Shown here piece after piece: positions 17,262 through 27,885 of a DNA stretch of 64,000 nt. How positions within the stretch are numbered: the first letter of the stretch is position 1; every line of letters starts with the position of its first letter. The stretch covers positions 2,542,001 to 2,606,000 of the forward strand of contig OZ234494.1 in NCBI GenBank assembly GCA_965153455.1, written 5' to 3'. A model generated the notes under the pieces. The model was not told the origin of the DNA. It worked only from the letters and a program-made list of their open reading frames with translations, and searched no databases. This stretch comes from Sphagnum compactum (lineage: Eukaryota > Bryophyta > Sphagnopsida > Sphagnales). Made by a program: the position numbers and the translations under genes.

Positions 17262-17607
17262 GTTTTTGTCACAACTCATCCATGATCTTCACTTCGAATC
17301 CAATGGTTGGTGTTTTTGTCAAAACTCACCCATGATCTTCACTTCAAATCCAATGGTTGGTGTTTTGTCACAACTCACCCATGATCTTCACTTCAAATCC
17401 AATGGTTGGTGTTTTTGTCAAAACTCACCCATGATCTTCACTTCAAATCCAATAGTTGGTGTTTTGTCACAACTCACCCATGATCTTCACTTCAAATCCA
17501 ATGGTTGGTGTTTTTGTCAAAACTCACCCATGATCTTCACTTCAAATCCAACGGTTGGTGTTTTGTCACAACCCACCCATGATCTTCACTTCAAATCCAA
17601 TGGTTGG
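17262..17607 (+). repeat. Minisatellite with alternating 50/49-bp units (99-bp higher-order unit), about 7 copies
   Basis: The core GATCTTCACTTCAAATCCAA recurs, with CATGATC at 17281, 17331, 17380, 17430, 17479, 17529 and 17578. The spacings are therefore 50, 49, 50, 49, 50 and 49. Units alternate between GTTTTTGTCAAAACTCACCC and GTTTTGTCACAACTCACCC spacers, so the real repeat is a 99-bp pair. The first units are the most diverged. Because 99 is divisible by three, a plus-strand frame (17251-17655) stays open through the array with a 33-residue period. That frame is a by-product of the repeat, not a gene I can support. Confidence 0.93.
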
Positions 17608-18841
17608 TTTATTTATTTGATTTGTCAATTCTTAAAATTTCAAAGTTCTTCTTAATTCAGTGTTGGGAAAGTTTAAAAGATGCCAAGAAGCTCCAAGCAG
17701 TTTGGGGTTAAGGAGTAGGCATAATATCCCTCCTCCTTGTACACCTTGTAATTTACTTATGTTTAGGTTCATGATAACTTTCTCCTTGTGCTTTATGGTG
17801 GGTAAAGCCCATAGGTGGAGGGTGTTCTAAATGTGGGTTGGACTTGGCTATTGCTTGGTCCTAGGATATTTTGGCCTAAGCTAACGGCAAGGGCACCGTC
17901 ATTTGGTGGGGACATAGGTCATATGATTCATTTCAAGGGCATTGGAATTTGGGTATGTTTTGAATCAAAGACAACCCTAAACTTGAGTTTCACCTGAAAA
18001 TTCTAAAAGAGCTTCGGTCTCTGTGCTTTTGGTTGAGAACAAAATCCCTCCACTTATAGCTTCCTTTTCAAGTGGTTTACATCATCATGCCACATTCAAA
18101 ATCTATTACTTTCAATGGTTGTAATCATGTTTATCAACATAACGATTGTATCCCCAAAGAGAGATAGGGTGCACAAACAGCCTCTTATTTGTTTACATAT
18201 GTGCACATAGTATGGCCAAATCCAAGGAGGGCATGCTCTTCAGAAGCAAATAAGCACACTGAAAGAGTATAACCCCCTTCTTCAATTTGAGCAATCAACA
18301 AAGGTGGTGACCAGTCTTGACTGGTCAGCATATAACCCACACAATCCATACAGGCAATGTCTGAAAGAAAGAGATGACAAAGGGTCTATGAATTTTCTCA
18401 TCCAATTCCAAGCAAATATGATCCTTCATGTCCAGATATAAGCACTCAAATATTCATGGCGGATATAATCTGAAGGTTCTGGTTACTAAGCCAAGATTGT
18501 CTCTATAAGTGAATGACAACACAAAATCCTGATTGATACATACACAATTGAACAGAGTAAGCTGACCATCAATCTGCTTAAGAAAATCTATTCGAAGGGA
18601 GAGAGGACAGATGTATAATTATCAGATGTCTGAAAGACTAGAGGTAATTGAAGGTCAAAACACATAGCATCCTATGAATTCATTCTTGATGAACTGCTGC
18701 TGAGAGCTCTTATGAGACAAAATGTCTGACAGAAAATGACCCAAACACATCTGCCATTGAATGTTCAACCAGGGTTCTAGAGTCTCAAGCTGCAAATCAA
18801 GCTTTTCATGACCAATACTGGATCAATAAGTACTATTTGGT
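17608..18841. other. Spacer and probable 3' flank of the phospholipase gene
   Basis: No gene is seen. The part nearest 18841 probably includes the 3' UTR of the minus-strand phospholipase. I cannot place its poly(A) site with confidence. Confidence 0.4.
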
Positions 18842-20701
18842 TCAACTCCGGAACTGATTCACCATCAAGCTTGGCCAAAGAAGTAGGAGCACAGATAACC
18901 CACAAACTGACAGTGTGACCCACCCAAAGCTGAATGGCATGGGAGGACTAAAACCGGTGGAGCCTGTTGCTATATCCATGGCAGTAATGGCAACGGTTTC
19001 AACATCAGAAGCACTGCAGTTGGCACCAGCAAAAGTTGCATTTCCTGAGTTTTTGAAGGCTTCAATGCAACTTCTCAAGTTTGAGTTGCATGTCGTATTC
19101 AAATAGTTTGCTGCAGTTCACAGACAAGGGAATAGAATTCAAGTTTTAGTATTCAAGTATAAATCACGCTCTGCAATGTGTTTTGATGTTGCACTTGTGC
19201 TCTGTGTAGACAGTCCCCTCTTCCAACATTCAAACTTTGCCCCACCTAAACCTTTAGCAGTTCCATCCCCAAACCCTCAAACCCACCCCCACCCCCCAAA
19301 ACCCCGCCTTTTTGGGCTCGGTTTCCATTTTCCAAACATAGGGTTTCTAGTATGAAGTTCAGGATCAAAAATAGGTCACACAAGACTGAATCGCAGGCTC
19401 AAGTTCAGAACTCTCCAACCCCTTTAATCATCTATGAGCTTCTCAAATTAGGTCAACTAGCCATCAACTCTTTGATCTTGTTTGTCAAACTTGACCAATC
19501 TGGATGAATTTCATGGCCAGAAGTACCAGTCATTGTAGTGAGATGGTGAATTAACAAACTCTGGTGGGAAATATTTGTCGGAGGAGAAATTTATCAAGAA
19601 GTGGGGATTGAGGAACAGTTGACGTACTAAGCTGAGAACCAATACATTGGTCATGCACCATGCAGCATCTATCAAGTCCGTCACAGGGAACTGCACCAGG
19701 ACATCCAGTGTATCCAACCCCACAGTACTTCCCATACCGCAAATCAAAAGGATCTGAAGATGATTGCCATACAGCATTAGTTCGGAACACCGTCCAGTCT
19801 ACACCATCTTCATAAAGTTCAAGGTGAAAAACAAGGGTTCTAAAAACCAAGCTCAAATTATGCAGAACATCAGTACACAAATAATGCTGGTTCAATCTTG
19901 GTTCCATGCTATAATTGCTCTTGACAATATCACCTAGAGCTGCACAATTGTCCACTACAGTACATGACACACATGAATATCACAGAGAAAGAGGGTCTAA
20001 CCATCACAATTTTGAGACTCGCATGTATTGCTACATCTCTGCCATGTAAGAAAGCCAGCCAGCCAGCCACCATCAACCATTAAGCTGTGAGTACTTAATC
20101 ACTGACACAGTCCTTAATCACGAGTCCACAGATTGTCAACAGCAAAGAAAACCCTAGGGTAATCATGTCCAAACAATTCTCTCTGTAGAATAATCTTGCA
20201 GCTGCCGAGAGATCATTTCAATCAGTAAAACAATTCTAGAAAGTACTCCCGCTTAGCTTTTGCAGCAGACTTCAATCAGTAGTACAACTGATGTCTACCT
20301 AGACTATATCTAACATAAAACCTAATCGACTGAGTTCCATCAAACTGAAGAAAAAAAACGACACAAACGTCACAAATCCATGAAAAACTATGTACCAATT
20401 TTGCGTTGCATGCATATGTACATTATGGGAGGAAGAGCTTTAAAAAAGTTCAAACTGCCGGAACTAGAGCGGACGTAGTGAGGATCAGGGAATTTGGTAA
20501 AGGAAAAACAAAAAAATTACGTACGCTGACAGTGGTGTTCAGGATAAGCGCCGAAGAGGAAGTGCAAAACGAGAGCAGAAGAAGAAGAAGAAGAAGAAAC
20601 TGTTGTTGAAGGACTGTAATAGACAGCAGCGTCAGTGGAAAAATAGTAATATTAGAGCCACGAGCATCATCACCTCCTCCGCGAATTATCCGTGCCGCCA
20701 T
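18842..20701 (-). CDS. Secretory phospholipase A2 (plant sPLA2), four exons, with a hydrophobic C-terminal tail
   Basis: Exons on the minus strand: 20701-20525, 20038-20002, 19753-19628 and 19110-18842. They total 609 bases and encode 202 residues; the introns are phase 0, 1 and 1 with GT-AG ends. Exon 1 holds an N-terminal signal region with a poly-Leu core. Exon 2 is only 37 bases and encodes the RCSNTCESQNC segment. Exon 3 has the Ca2+-binding loop (LRYGKYCGVGYTGCPG) and the active-site CCMVHDQC with its His/Asp pair. Exon 4 begins NYLNTTC. Twelve cysteines in the plant sPLA2 pattern are present, and the spacing from the active-site Cys to YLNT fits the family only with the splice sites chosen here. 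Known family role: Ca2+-dependent sn-2 hydrolysis of phospholipids in the secretory pathway or apoplast. Unusually, the end runs FGWVTLSVCGLSVLLLLW, a likely membrane segment not typical of plant sPLA2. The ATG at 20701 is the only in-frame Met of exon 1. Confidence 0.92.
20576..20599 (-). repeat. GAA/TTC microsatellite coding the Leu run of the phospholipase signal peptide
   Basis: The plus strand reads AGAAG repeated. On the coding strand the CTT codons give the eight-Leu core of the predicted signal peptide. Length change here would alter the hydrophobic core directly. Confidence 0.8.
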
Positions 20702-20740
20702 GGCCACAGCAAAGCCAGCGAGAAAGGAAATGACGGTGAT

Positions 20741-20784
20741 GGCGCTTCTCTCTCTCTGTCTCTGTGTGTCTGTCTCTCTCTCGA
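20741..20784 (-). repeat. CT/GA microsatellite in the phospholipase 5' leader
   Basis: CTCTCTCTCTGTCTCTGTGT and a further CTCTCTCTC tract lie 40-83 bases upstream of the phospholipase start codon on the template strand. GA-rich leaders are common in plant promoters and 5' UTRs. Confidence 0.75.
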
Positions 20785-20869
20785 ACAACGACAAGCATTA
20801 TGCTTGCTCTCGGTACTTGCACCAGCGAGGACTGAAAATTTCGAATTTCGATTAATTAATTAACAAGAC

Positions 20870-22284
20870 ATATTATTCAGGCTAAGGAATGGCTTGAAAA
20901 TGCAAAGGAAAAAAAGTGCCGATGCATTACAACAATATGAAAAAATATGTTTACAGCTAAATTATTGACTTCATTTCGAAGTTGAGATAATCAAAGTAAG
21001 GAGATGTAAAATGAAAAATGTTGTATGAAGTTTTCTAATAATAGAAGAAGACACATATCAAAAGAAACTCACATGAAGTGATGGTAAGAAGTAAGAAGAA
21101 AATGAAAAAACCTTAAGAGGAAATGAAAGAACTATGTATGCATGGTGTTGAAAATTGTTTGTTTAGGACCATGATATTGTATTTTTTAACATCTGTTGTT
21201 GTATGTGTATAAAGAGTTGTGGTTGTGTCGATGTGGGATGGTATATTTTGACTTTATATGAAATGTTATTGTAGAACTTTATTAATGTCTACAGTGTTTG
21301 GCTTTTTGATTAGTATGATGTTCAAAAATTGAAAGTATTCAGGATCTGTGGCATGACACATGGAGATGGATAAAAAGTGGTGGTGCTATTTCCCAAGATG
21401 GCACAAAATTGATGTGGCAAGGTATAAAAATAATGATATTTTATACAAACTCTGCCACATCAAATTTGACAGGTGCAACATGTTATGCATTGTTGATAAA
21501 CATTGTTCAACTGGGTTGCACTATTAGGCCCAGAAAGGGCATCGAACAGTGCTCCATGGAGGGTTATTTCGTGTCTTGCGAGAGATATGGAAGGGAGGGG
21601 GAATGGGGGAGAAAAAACAAGAAATGGAGGGGGATACAAGAGCAAAGACACTAGAGAAAAAAAACATGTTCAATTTTACTTGGTGCCATTACAACTATTT
21701 TTGCTATCACCCTGATGTCCCGGTTTGAAAACCTTGATTGGGACCTCAAATAAAGACGACTAACATGGCTTCACCACCACTTAGAAGCTTTGGAAATCTC
21801 ACAAAGCCTCCTCTTCAATAATTAATTAATCAATTTAATTTTAAGGAAATTTTAAAGGTTTCATGCAAGGAAGGATATCCACATGGCATACCTTGCATGG
21901 ATAATATTCGTAGTTTACATGCTTGACACGTAAGTAAAAAGTGATATGTTTGGATTTGGATCTCCCTAGACATTGAGATTTGGTGACATGTAGGCATTGG
22001 CTAAGAGAGTTTGAGGCTAATGTTGGTTTGAAATGTATGCCATGTGATGGTTTCAAAGAAAAAAGAATAGTCCTGAGTTCACATTTGTACAAGGGAAAAT
22101 GGAAATTATATTTAGTGGGAATTTGTCATAATACTCCAAATGGGAAATTAAAATATCTTTTGCAAACCTTGTTATATAAAAGACATTATTAATGACACTA
22201 GAAATAACCCATAAATTTGAAACAAAAAATTAAACAAATTGTTATGAAATTTTTTATCTGTTGGAATAAGGGGTGTGGACATTG
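20870..22284. other. AT-rich spacer with one strong hairpin
   Basis: No gene is recognised. The ORFs at 21409-21715 overlap on both strands around the hairpin at 21409 and have no motif. A TTAATTAA-rich patch adjoins the phospholipase promoter side. Confidence 0.35.
21409..21463. repeat. Perfect-stem hairpin
   Basis: Outer arms TTGATGTGGCA (21409-21419) and TGCCACATCAA (21453-21463) are perfect complements. Inside them TATAAAA (21423-21429) and TTTTATA (21439-21445) form a second perfect arm pair. This is a 55-base two-stage stem-loop. It could be a small foldback MITE remnant or a transcript structure. Confidence 0.8.
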
Positions 22285-22573
22285 TGGCCTTGCCATTTAC
22301 ATTAAAAAGTATCTTAAAGCACAAAAGGTATTATGGAAACTCAAATATTTCACCATGCGAAATACAATCTTCAAAAAATCCTCTAAAATAAATCAAAATC
22401 CTTTAAGATATTATAACTCTATAACTAATCTCAAGTTTCAACACAAGCCAAAAGATCATCTTTCAAAAACCTTCATATAAAAATAGACCTATTACTTAGG
22501 GGCCAAGATCCTTTAAGTTACTATACCTTATAAGGAATCTAAACACAATATCCTTGCCTTGGTAGGCAAGGCC
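22284..22573 (+). mobile_element. MITE-like family C, copy 1 (GGCCTTGCC ends)
   Basis: The left end contains TGGCCTTGCCATTTACATT and the right end GGTAGGCAAGGCC, so the termini are inverted GGCCTTGCC. The whole interval is closely matched in reverse orientation at 45722-46025, including AATATCCTTGCC and CTTAAAGGATCTTGG-like interior blocks. No coding capacity is seen. The size (about 290 bp) and inverted ends suit a MITE. Target duplication is not resolved. Confidence 0.75.
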
Positions 22574-22740
22574 AACAAAATGAAAATGCAAGATAATCCA
22601 TTTTGTAGTTTGTGATACCATATCCATGTCATTGAAGTTTGGCGGTGAATAATTCTCAAAAGGGCAAGTTAGAAAAAGAAAACAAAAAGATTGGAAAATT
22701 TTACTTTACCATGGTTTTAGGCCGTTACTTACGCATTTCC

Positions 22741-23118
22741 TCCCTTTTCTTTGACCTATAAATTACAACCGCACATCTCAATGTCACAAGTCTTCCACAC
22801 ATTCATTGCCATAAGCTCTGCGCTCTTCAAAGGACAAACCCCAAAACTCGTCTTTTCACGATGAAAGTGCTGACAACAATTCTGTGCGCAACATAACGCA
22901 AAACTCACATTCCGAATAGACTCTTGGGATAGCATCTTATCAATCCTTGACATTGATCGATCAGAATGTCCAACATTGCGCTTCTTCTTTTGAAAAGTAT
23001 ATTGCTTCTTCTTTATGGGTGTTTCACAATCAAACAAGCCAAAAAGTGCGTCAGGCGACCGCCAAAACTGTATAAAAACTGTAATTTTGTTAAATATATA
23101 TTTTGGTGCCACTTTCAT
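22741..23118 (-). pseudogene. Fragment of a plant transposon-associated Cys-rich domain (CC-x3-CC)
   Basis: On the minus strand, frame-open sequence reads SRIDKMLSQESIRNVSFALC, then CCAQNCCQHFHREKT. After a frameshift it continues in another frame as FWGLSFEERRAYG. I associate this block order with reading frames in repetitive elements of non-seed plant genomes. That association is from memory and not proven. The N-terminal part contains SPDALFGLFDC, a peptide that recurs at about 26,490 (SSDAIFSLFDC) where family B ends. The fragment is frame-broken and lacks the rest of any enzyme. Confidence 0.5.
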
Positions 23119-23159
23119 GCCATGTTAATCGTGGAATGTAGTGCTAAATGACTAATATG

Positions 23160-23580
23160 AATGTGTTAATGTTTAACATTTAATCATGATTTTTTTCATT
23201 GATTTATTAACTATTAATTATTAATTGGTACACGATTTATTTAATTATTATAAATTAATTAATTAAAATGAATAATTTAGTATTAATCTGAATTCATTAG
23301 TATAATCCAGATAATTAATTTTGTAATAATAAATTATTTGAAATCAAATAATAATTTATCAAATAATCTAAACAATCCATTTGGGAATCCATATGATTAA
23401 TTATCTGAACTTAATCTAAATTCAAATCCTTAACTATCTAATAATGAATGAATGAATTATTGAAATTAGACTAATTAATTCAAAAAATTCAAATTATTAT
23501 TTTAAATAATTTATTCACATATATAATTATCAAATAATTAAGCATTTAAATTTATAAAATTTAAAATAAACACAAAGAAT
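23160..23580. repeat. Very AT-rich TTAATT-type low-complexity tract
   Basis: This is about 400 bases made almost only of A and T, with many ATTAATTA, TAATTATT and AATAATTTA steps and no reading frame. Such tracts can behave as unwinding or matrix-attachment DNA, but nothing here shows a function. Confidence 0.7.
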
Positions 23581-23809
23581 GTGGGAAAACCTTTTTGTAA
23601 TTGCAATCCAATTTGCAACTAATGTGCAATTAAAAGTTTTGTCCTTCAATTTCATCTCAGAAACTATATAAAAAAGGTGTCTTCTCTTGTGTGTTCACAT
23701 TAAAATACATGTATCAATTTTGGATGAGCTCAAAAAGTTTAACCCTAAAAACAAAACATAAAATAAAATAAAAATATTTTACATGGTTACTTTTTAATTC
23801 ACCTGCCCT

Positions 23810-23960
23810 TCTACCTTCCTACCTACTTGCCTACTTAGGCAAGTATGTTGCTAGTCCTACTTTTCTACCTACTTATTTAGGTAGGTATGTAAGTATGTCC
23901 TACTTACTTAGTTTTACCTACCTACCCATGCCTATGCATTGATGTACTTAGTTACCTATA
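23810..23960. repeat. Degenerate CTAC/GTAG tetranucleotide tract with internal inverted arms
   Basis: CTACCT and TACTTAC steps occupy about 150 bases. Within it CTTGCCTACTTAGGCAAG forms a short hairpin (arms CTTGCCTA and TAGGCAAG). Confidence 0.7.
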
Positions 23961-24419
23961 TATACATTTCAAAATTCAATTAATATGTCACGTGACAACT
24001 TTTGACTATGCCATGTGTCACATTCTAAAACCATATAAATGAATAATCATAATGGATGGTGGAGATTAATATTTCAAAAAAAAAAAACCAAAAAATCCCT
24101 ATAGTGTCACATGTCAAATTTTGATGGGTTGATGAAAAATGACATTAGCATGATGTTACAATGGTAGTTGCAAATTAGTTGCATTAGAGTTACACAATAG
24201 TTGTTTCTACATAGTTGTAATTACATATGTATGCAATTTCACACACAATGAGGTGTATTTGTGGTAACTCATATAACTTGTTTGATAACACTCATGTCCA
24301 TAGAAATACGTTGAGTTGCAATGAGTTGCAAATGAGTTGCAAATGGTCATTGCAACTCAAAAACCAAGTTGTAGGACTAGTTGGAAATCACCTCAATTTT
24401 TCATAATGATTTTGGAAAA
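23961..24419. other. Spacer with short GAGTTGCAA repeats
   Basis: There is no gene. Around 24310-24350 the phrase GAGTTGCAAATG occurs three times in a row, a minor direct repeat. Confidence 0.4.
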
Positions 24420-24845
24420 GGCAAACTACTAAATTTAAAGGTTCAAAATGGTTCCACATCACTATTTACTTTGACATAGGTAGATAAAGACCTTTTGCAA
24501 GTAATCAAAAGTAGTTAGCTACAAGGTGTATGTCCTAAGAAAGGGTGTTTTGCAAATGACAGACTATTGAGTTCAATTGGTTTGTGGTTTCATATAATAA
24601 TTTACTTTCACATAAGCAATTAAGGACCTTTTGCAAGCACTTCGGATCAACTACAAGGAGTTGGTCCTGAAGAGGAATACTTTGCAAATGATAGGTTATT
24701 AAGATTAAGCGTTTAAAGTGGTTTCACATCATGTTACTTAATTTTATAGAAATGGAAATTTTGAAAATACTTGGGTTGAGTTATAAGGTATTGGTCTTAC
24801 ATTGATGTGCTTTGGAGATGATCAAATATTGCATCCAAGTAGTAT
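24420..24845 (+). repeat. Diverged tandem repeat, about 131-bp unit, three copies plus a partial
   Basis: Units begin near 24420, 24552, 24683 and 24813 (spacings 132, 131, 130). Shared blocks per unit are TGCAAATGA(C/T)AG-TATT, a GGTTTCACATCA-like block, TTTACTTT-CATA, AGGACCTTTTGCAAG and CAACTACAAGG-GTTGGTCCT. Copies differ by many substitutions, so the array is old. Confidence 0.85.
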
Positions 24846-25167
24846 TCTTGATTTGAGGACAACAAAACTTCAAATTACACAAGAGCAAAACTAGTTGTTT
24901 GAACAATCAAATGTTTGAATGAAACCAAGGTCATTTAGGCATAAGAATTTCATAAATGCCATTTTGAGTTCCAATTTTAGTCCAAAGAAGAAACCACAAA
25001 TTCAATAATTAATCAAGCATAACATAATCCAAGAAATTGGAAAAATGTACCTTGGATTACAATAACACTAAATTGTCTACATGTATCATAGTTGTTTGGA
25101 ATTTGAACTTTTGGAAATTAGAAAGTCTTGTTTATCCCCTATGTCAAAATTCGCAAATGTGAATATA

Positions 25168-26530
25168 GGTGCAAATGAAATATAATGAGCCAACAACGTT
25201 AGTTTTAAGAAAAACTACATGCCATTTTGCCCAAAAACAACTTTTTCATATAAATGATTTTTCGAACATTTGTTTTTGCAAATTTTTATAATAAATGCTT
25301 ATAATTGTCCAAGTACATGAATTGTTTTCAAAAAATTGGAAATTACTAATCTTCCAACACAATATTAAATATAGATTGATTTTTAACCATTGTATTTTGA
25401 AGATATAAAATTTGTCTTAAAAAAACTATAGGAATCAAATTAGAATTCAACCAAAACTCCATCATAGCATACAAATCTGCATAGTTATAACTCTGTACTA
25501 ATTTTTTAACAAACTCCAATTATCATATCAATGGGAAAAAAAGAAACAAATTATGGAAAAAAAACCACAGCAACAAAACATATTAAAATAATGTTGTTTT
25601 TCCTCATCAAAAACTAAAAATTCTTTTTTCCTTGAGTTTTTTTTTCTTTATCTTTTCAAAAAATCCAAAACTCAAAATTCCCCACTTTTCATCCTCACAA
25701 TGTCCTTAGATTAACTCAATTCTCCCACCATAAACCAATTTGAACTTAATCTTAGTAGTCCTAATCCTACTTAATCATCCCTTATTTCTGTCCACCCTAC
25801 CACTTACTAGGACCACCTTTGTCCAATTTGTTTAATAGGGACAATGTGTAGTTCTTGTTCACTACTTTCATTTAGTCTATCCAACAAAGATAGTACAGTT
25901 CTACCCTTAACAAAAATAATTTTTGAATAAATATGAATTTTTGAAAGTGTGCCGATTCTTGTGTAAATTTGGTGTTTTGTCTTTAAAAATGATAACAAAT
26001 TCAAATGATAACCAAAAATCAAAATTTTAAATTTTTATGTTTTCTTGTATAATAAACTATAAATTTTCTTAACACATCATGTATATTACACCTCATTTAT
26101 ATGTGGTAAAAGACTTTTGAAAATTTAAAAGTTTGGATCAATTTTGGAAAGTTTTTTGAATTTTTAAAGTTTTAGAATTCCACATATTCTAGGGTATGAG
26201 TGCTTTCTAAATGCAGGTTTTTTATCTTCTTAATTTTTTCACATCAATTTTTTTAAATTATATGAATCCTTTTGATAGTCCGTTGAAAAATTGATTCCTT
26301 CTGATGTAATATGTGTTCATTTTTAAAGGTCCTAAATTGAAACTTAAACTTAAAATTTTATCAAATGAATTATTGGTTTGAAGTCCTTGACATTCATGTG
26401 ATTGGAAAAAAAACAACTTGCTATGATTACCATGGTTTTAAATGATAAAACACAAATACTTTTCCAATTTTGATTGTTTGTTTTCATCGTCCGATGCCAT
26501 TTTTAGTTTGTTTGATTGTGATTACACCCA
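25168..26530 (-). mobile_element. TIR element family B, copy 1 (about 1.36 kb)
   Basis: The left terminus is GGTGCAAATGAAATATAATG and the right terminus, read on the minus strand, GGGTGTAATCACAATCAAAC; these are imperfect inverted repeats. The interior aligns by eye along its length with 35860-36635 (opposite strand) and 26665-27424: blocks such as CATACCCTA-AATATGTGGAATTC, TTCATATTTATTCAAAAA and GTACTTGGACAA-TATAA-CA are shared. It contains about 590 bases (roughly 25330-25920) absent from the 36-kb copy. Either this copy has an insertion or the others are deletion derivatives. No transposase is recognised. Confidence 0.8.
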
Positions 26531-26664
26531 TTTATTAGTTGGTTCAAATTTTGTATTTATTTGTCATTCCATTCAATTTTTGTCTTTCCTTGACTACTAC
26601 CATTGCGATTACGGGGTAAAGGTTGGGTTTACAATGATTGAATTAAAACAATCTTTTCTTGGGA

Positions 26665-27424
26665 TTTGGGTGTGATCATAACCAAACGAGCCGAAAACCA
26701 TGTTAAACGATCGAAAAACTATCAATTTATTCAAACATATTTATGTAATGCCATTATAATGTCAACTTGATTAAGGAAATTTGTGCTAAATGATTTATGT
26801 GAGTGTTGAAAAATTGTTTTTTAATAAATTGAGTTTTGGTTTTAGTAAAGGACTTTTGAACTTTAACACCCAAAAATGAGTTTTATAAAACATTCGACTA
26901 AGGACTTTTTTAATAAACAAATATTGATGGGATTTTTTTTGAAATGATGATAACCTACCATTCACATATAAAAAGAATTCATAATTTAAAAATTGTGATA
27001 CTTGAAATTCTTAAAAATTCGAAATATAATTTTAAAATGTTCAAATGTCAAAAGTCATTTGCTAGATGTAAATGGGTGATAATGTGTATGACATATGAAC
27101 AAAGTTGTGGTTTATGATACAAAAACTTTAAAGCTTATTTTAGTAGTTATCATATTTTAGTATGGTTTGAAATTATAATTATTTTTCAAGAAAAAATGTA
27201 AAATTTGGTAAAATTTGTACACTTTTAAAAAATTCATATTTATTCAAAAACATTAACACAAATAATGTAATTTATTGGGGGAATTGAAAATATTTAAAAA
27301 AACATGTTGCAAAAAAAATCCTTCAAAAAACACTTTCTATGAAAATGTTAAAATGTCCACAAAGGGCCCATTTGTGATTGAGTCCTTAGTCACCGTTGGC
27401 ACATTTGATTGTGATTGCACCCAT
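26665..27424 (+). mobile_element. TIR element family B, copy 2 (about 0.76 kb)
   Basis: It starts GGGTGTGATCATAACCAAAC and ends GATTGTGATTGCACCC, matching the termini of copies 1 and 3. The interior shares the AAAAATTCATATTTATTCAA block with copy 3 in the same orientation. ATTT occurs on both outer flanks and may be the target duplication. It sits only about 135 bases from copy 1. Confidence 0.75.
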
Positions 27425-27479
27425 TTGGAATGTACACATGTATGAAAAGTAAAAAAATAGGCAAGTTATAATCTTTTAA

Positions 27480-27885
27480 ATTCCTTCATAATAACATAAC
27501 AAATATCATCATTCATTTCCAAATAAGTTTGGTTACTTACCTTTATAATGCAATTCATATATTCTTTTAAATGGCTTGTGGTGGTGTGAAGAAAATGTCA
27601 TGATCGTCACTTTTCTCTTCACAATAGCATAATGAATAGCAACATTCACTTTCAAATAAGTTTGGTTACTTAACATTACAATGCATTTTGTATATTCTTT
27701 TAAATAGTTTTGTGGTGGCGTGAAGAATATTTCATGGTCATCATTTTCCTCTTCACAATAGCATAATGAATAACAACATTCATTTTCAAATAAGTTTGGT
27801 TATTTAACATTACAATGTAATTTGTATATTATTTTAAATAGTTTTGTGGTGGTGTGAAGAAAATGTCATGATCTTCATTTCCTTC
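27480..27885 (+). repeat. Tandem repeat, 134-bp unit, three copies
   Basis: AAATAAGTTTGGTTA occurs at 27521, 27654 and 27788, and ACAATAGCATAATGAATA at 27621 and 27755: spacings 133-134. Units also share GTGGTGGTGTGAAGAAAATG and TCATGATC-TCA. The second and third copies are nearly identical, so this array is younger than the 131-bp one at 24.4 kb. Confidence 0.9.

Noticed and set aside
17262-17607. Regular repeats that might suggest a CRISPR array
   Set aside because: There are no unique spacers; repeat and spacer are both repeated, in a plant nuclear context.
17251-17655. 134-codon frame with a 33-residue period
   Set aside because: Created entirely by the 99-bp minisatellite pair. No start context or flanking coding sequence.
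19754-19970. Upstream part of the 139-codon minus-strand frame that leads into the phospholipase domain
   Set aside because: It is intron. The conserved RCSNTCESQNC segment lies in a separate 37-bp exon (20038-20002) that splices in phase to 19753; the upstream in-frame sequence has no family similarity.
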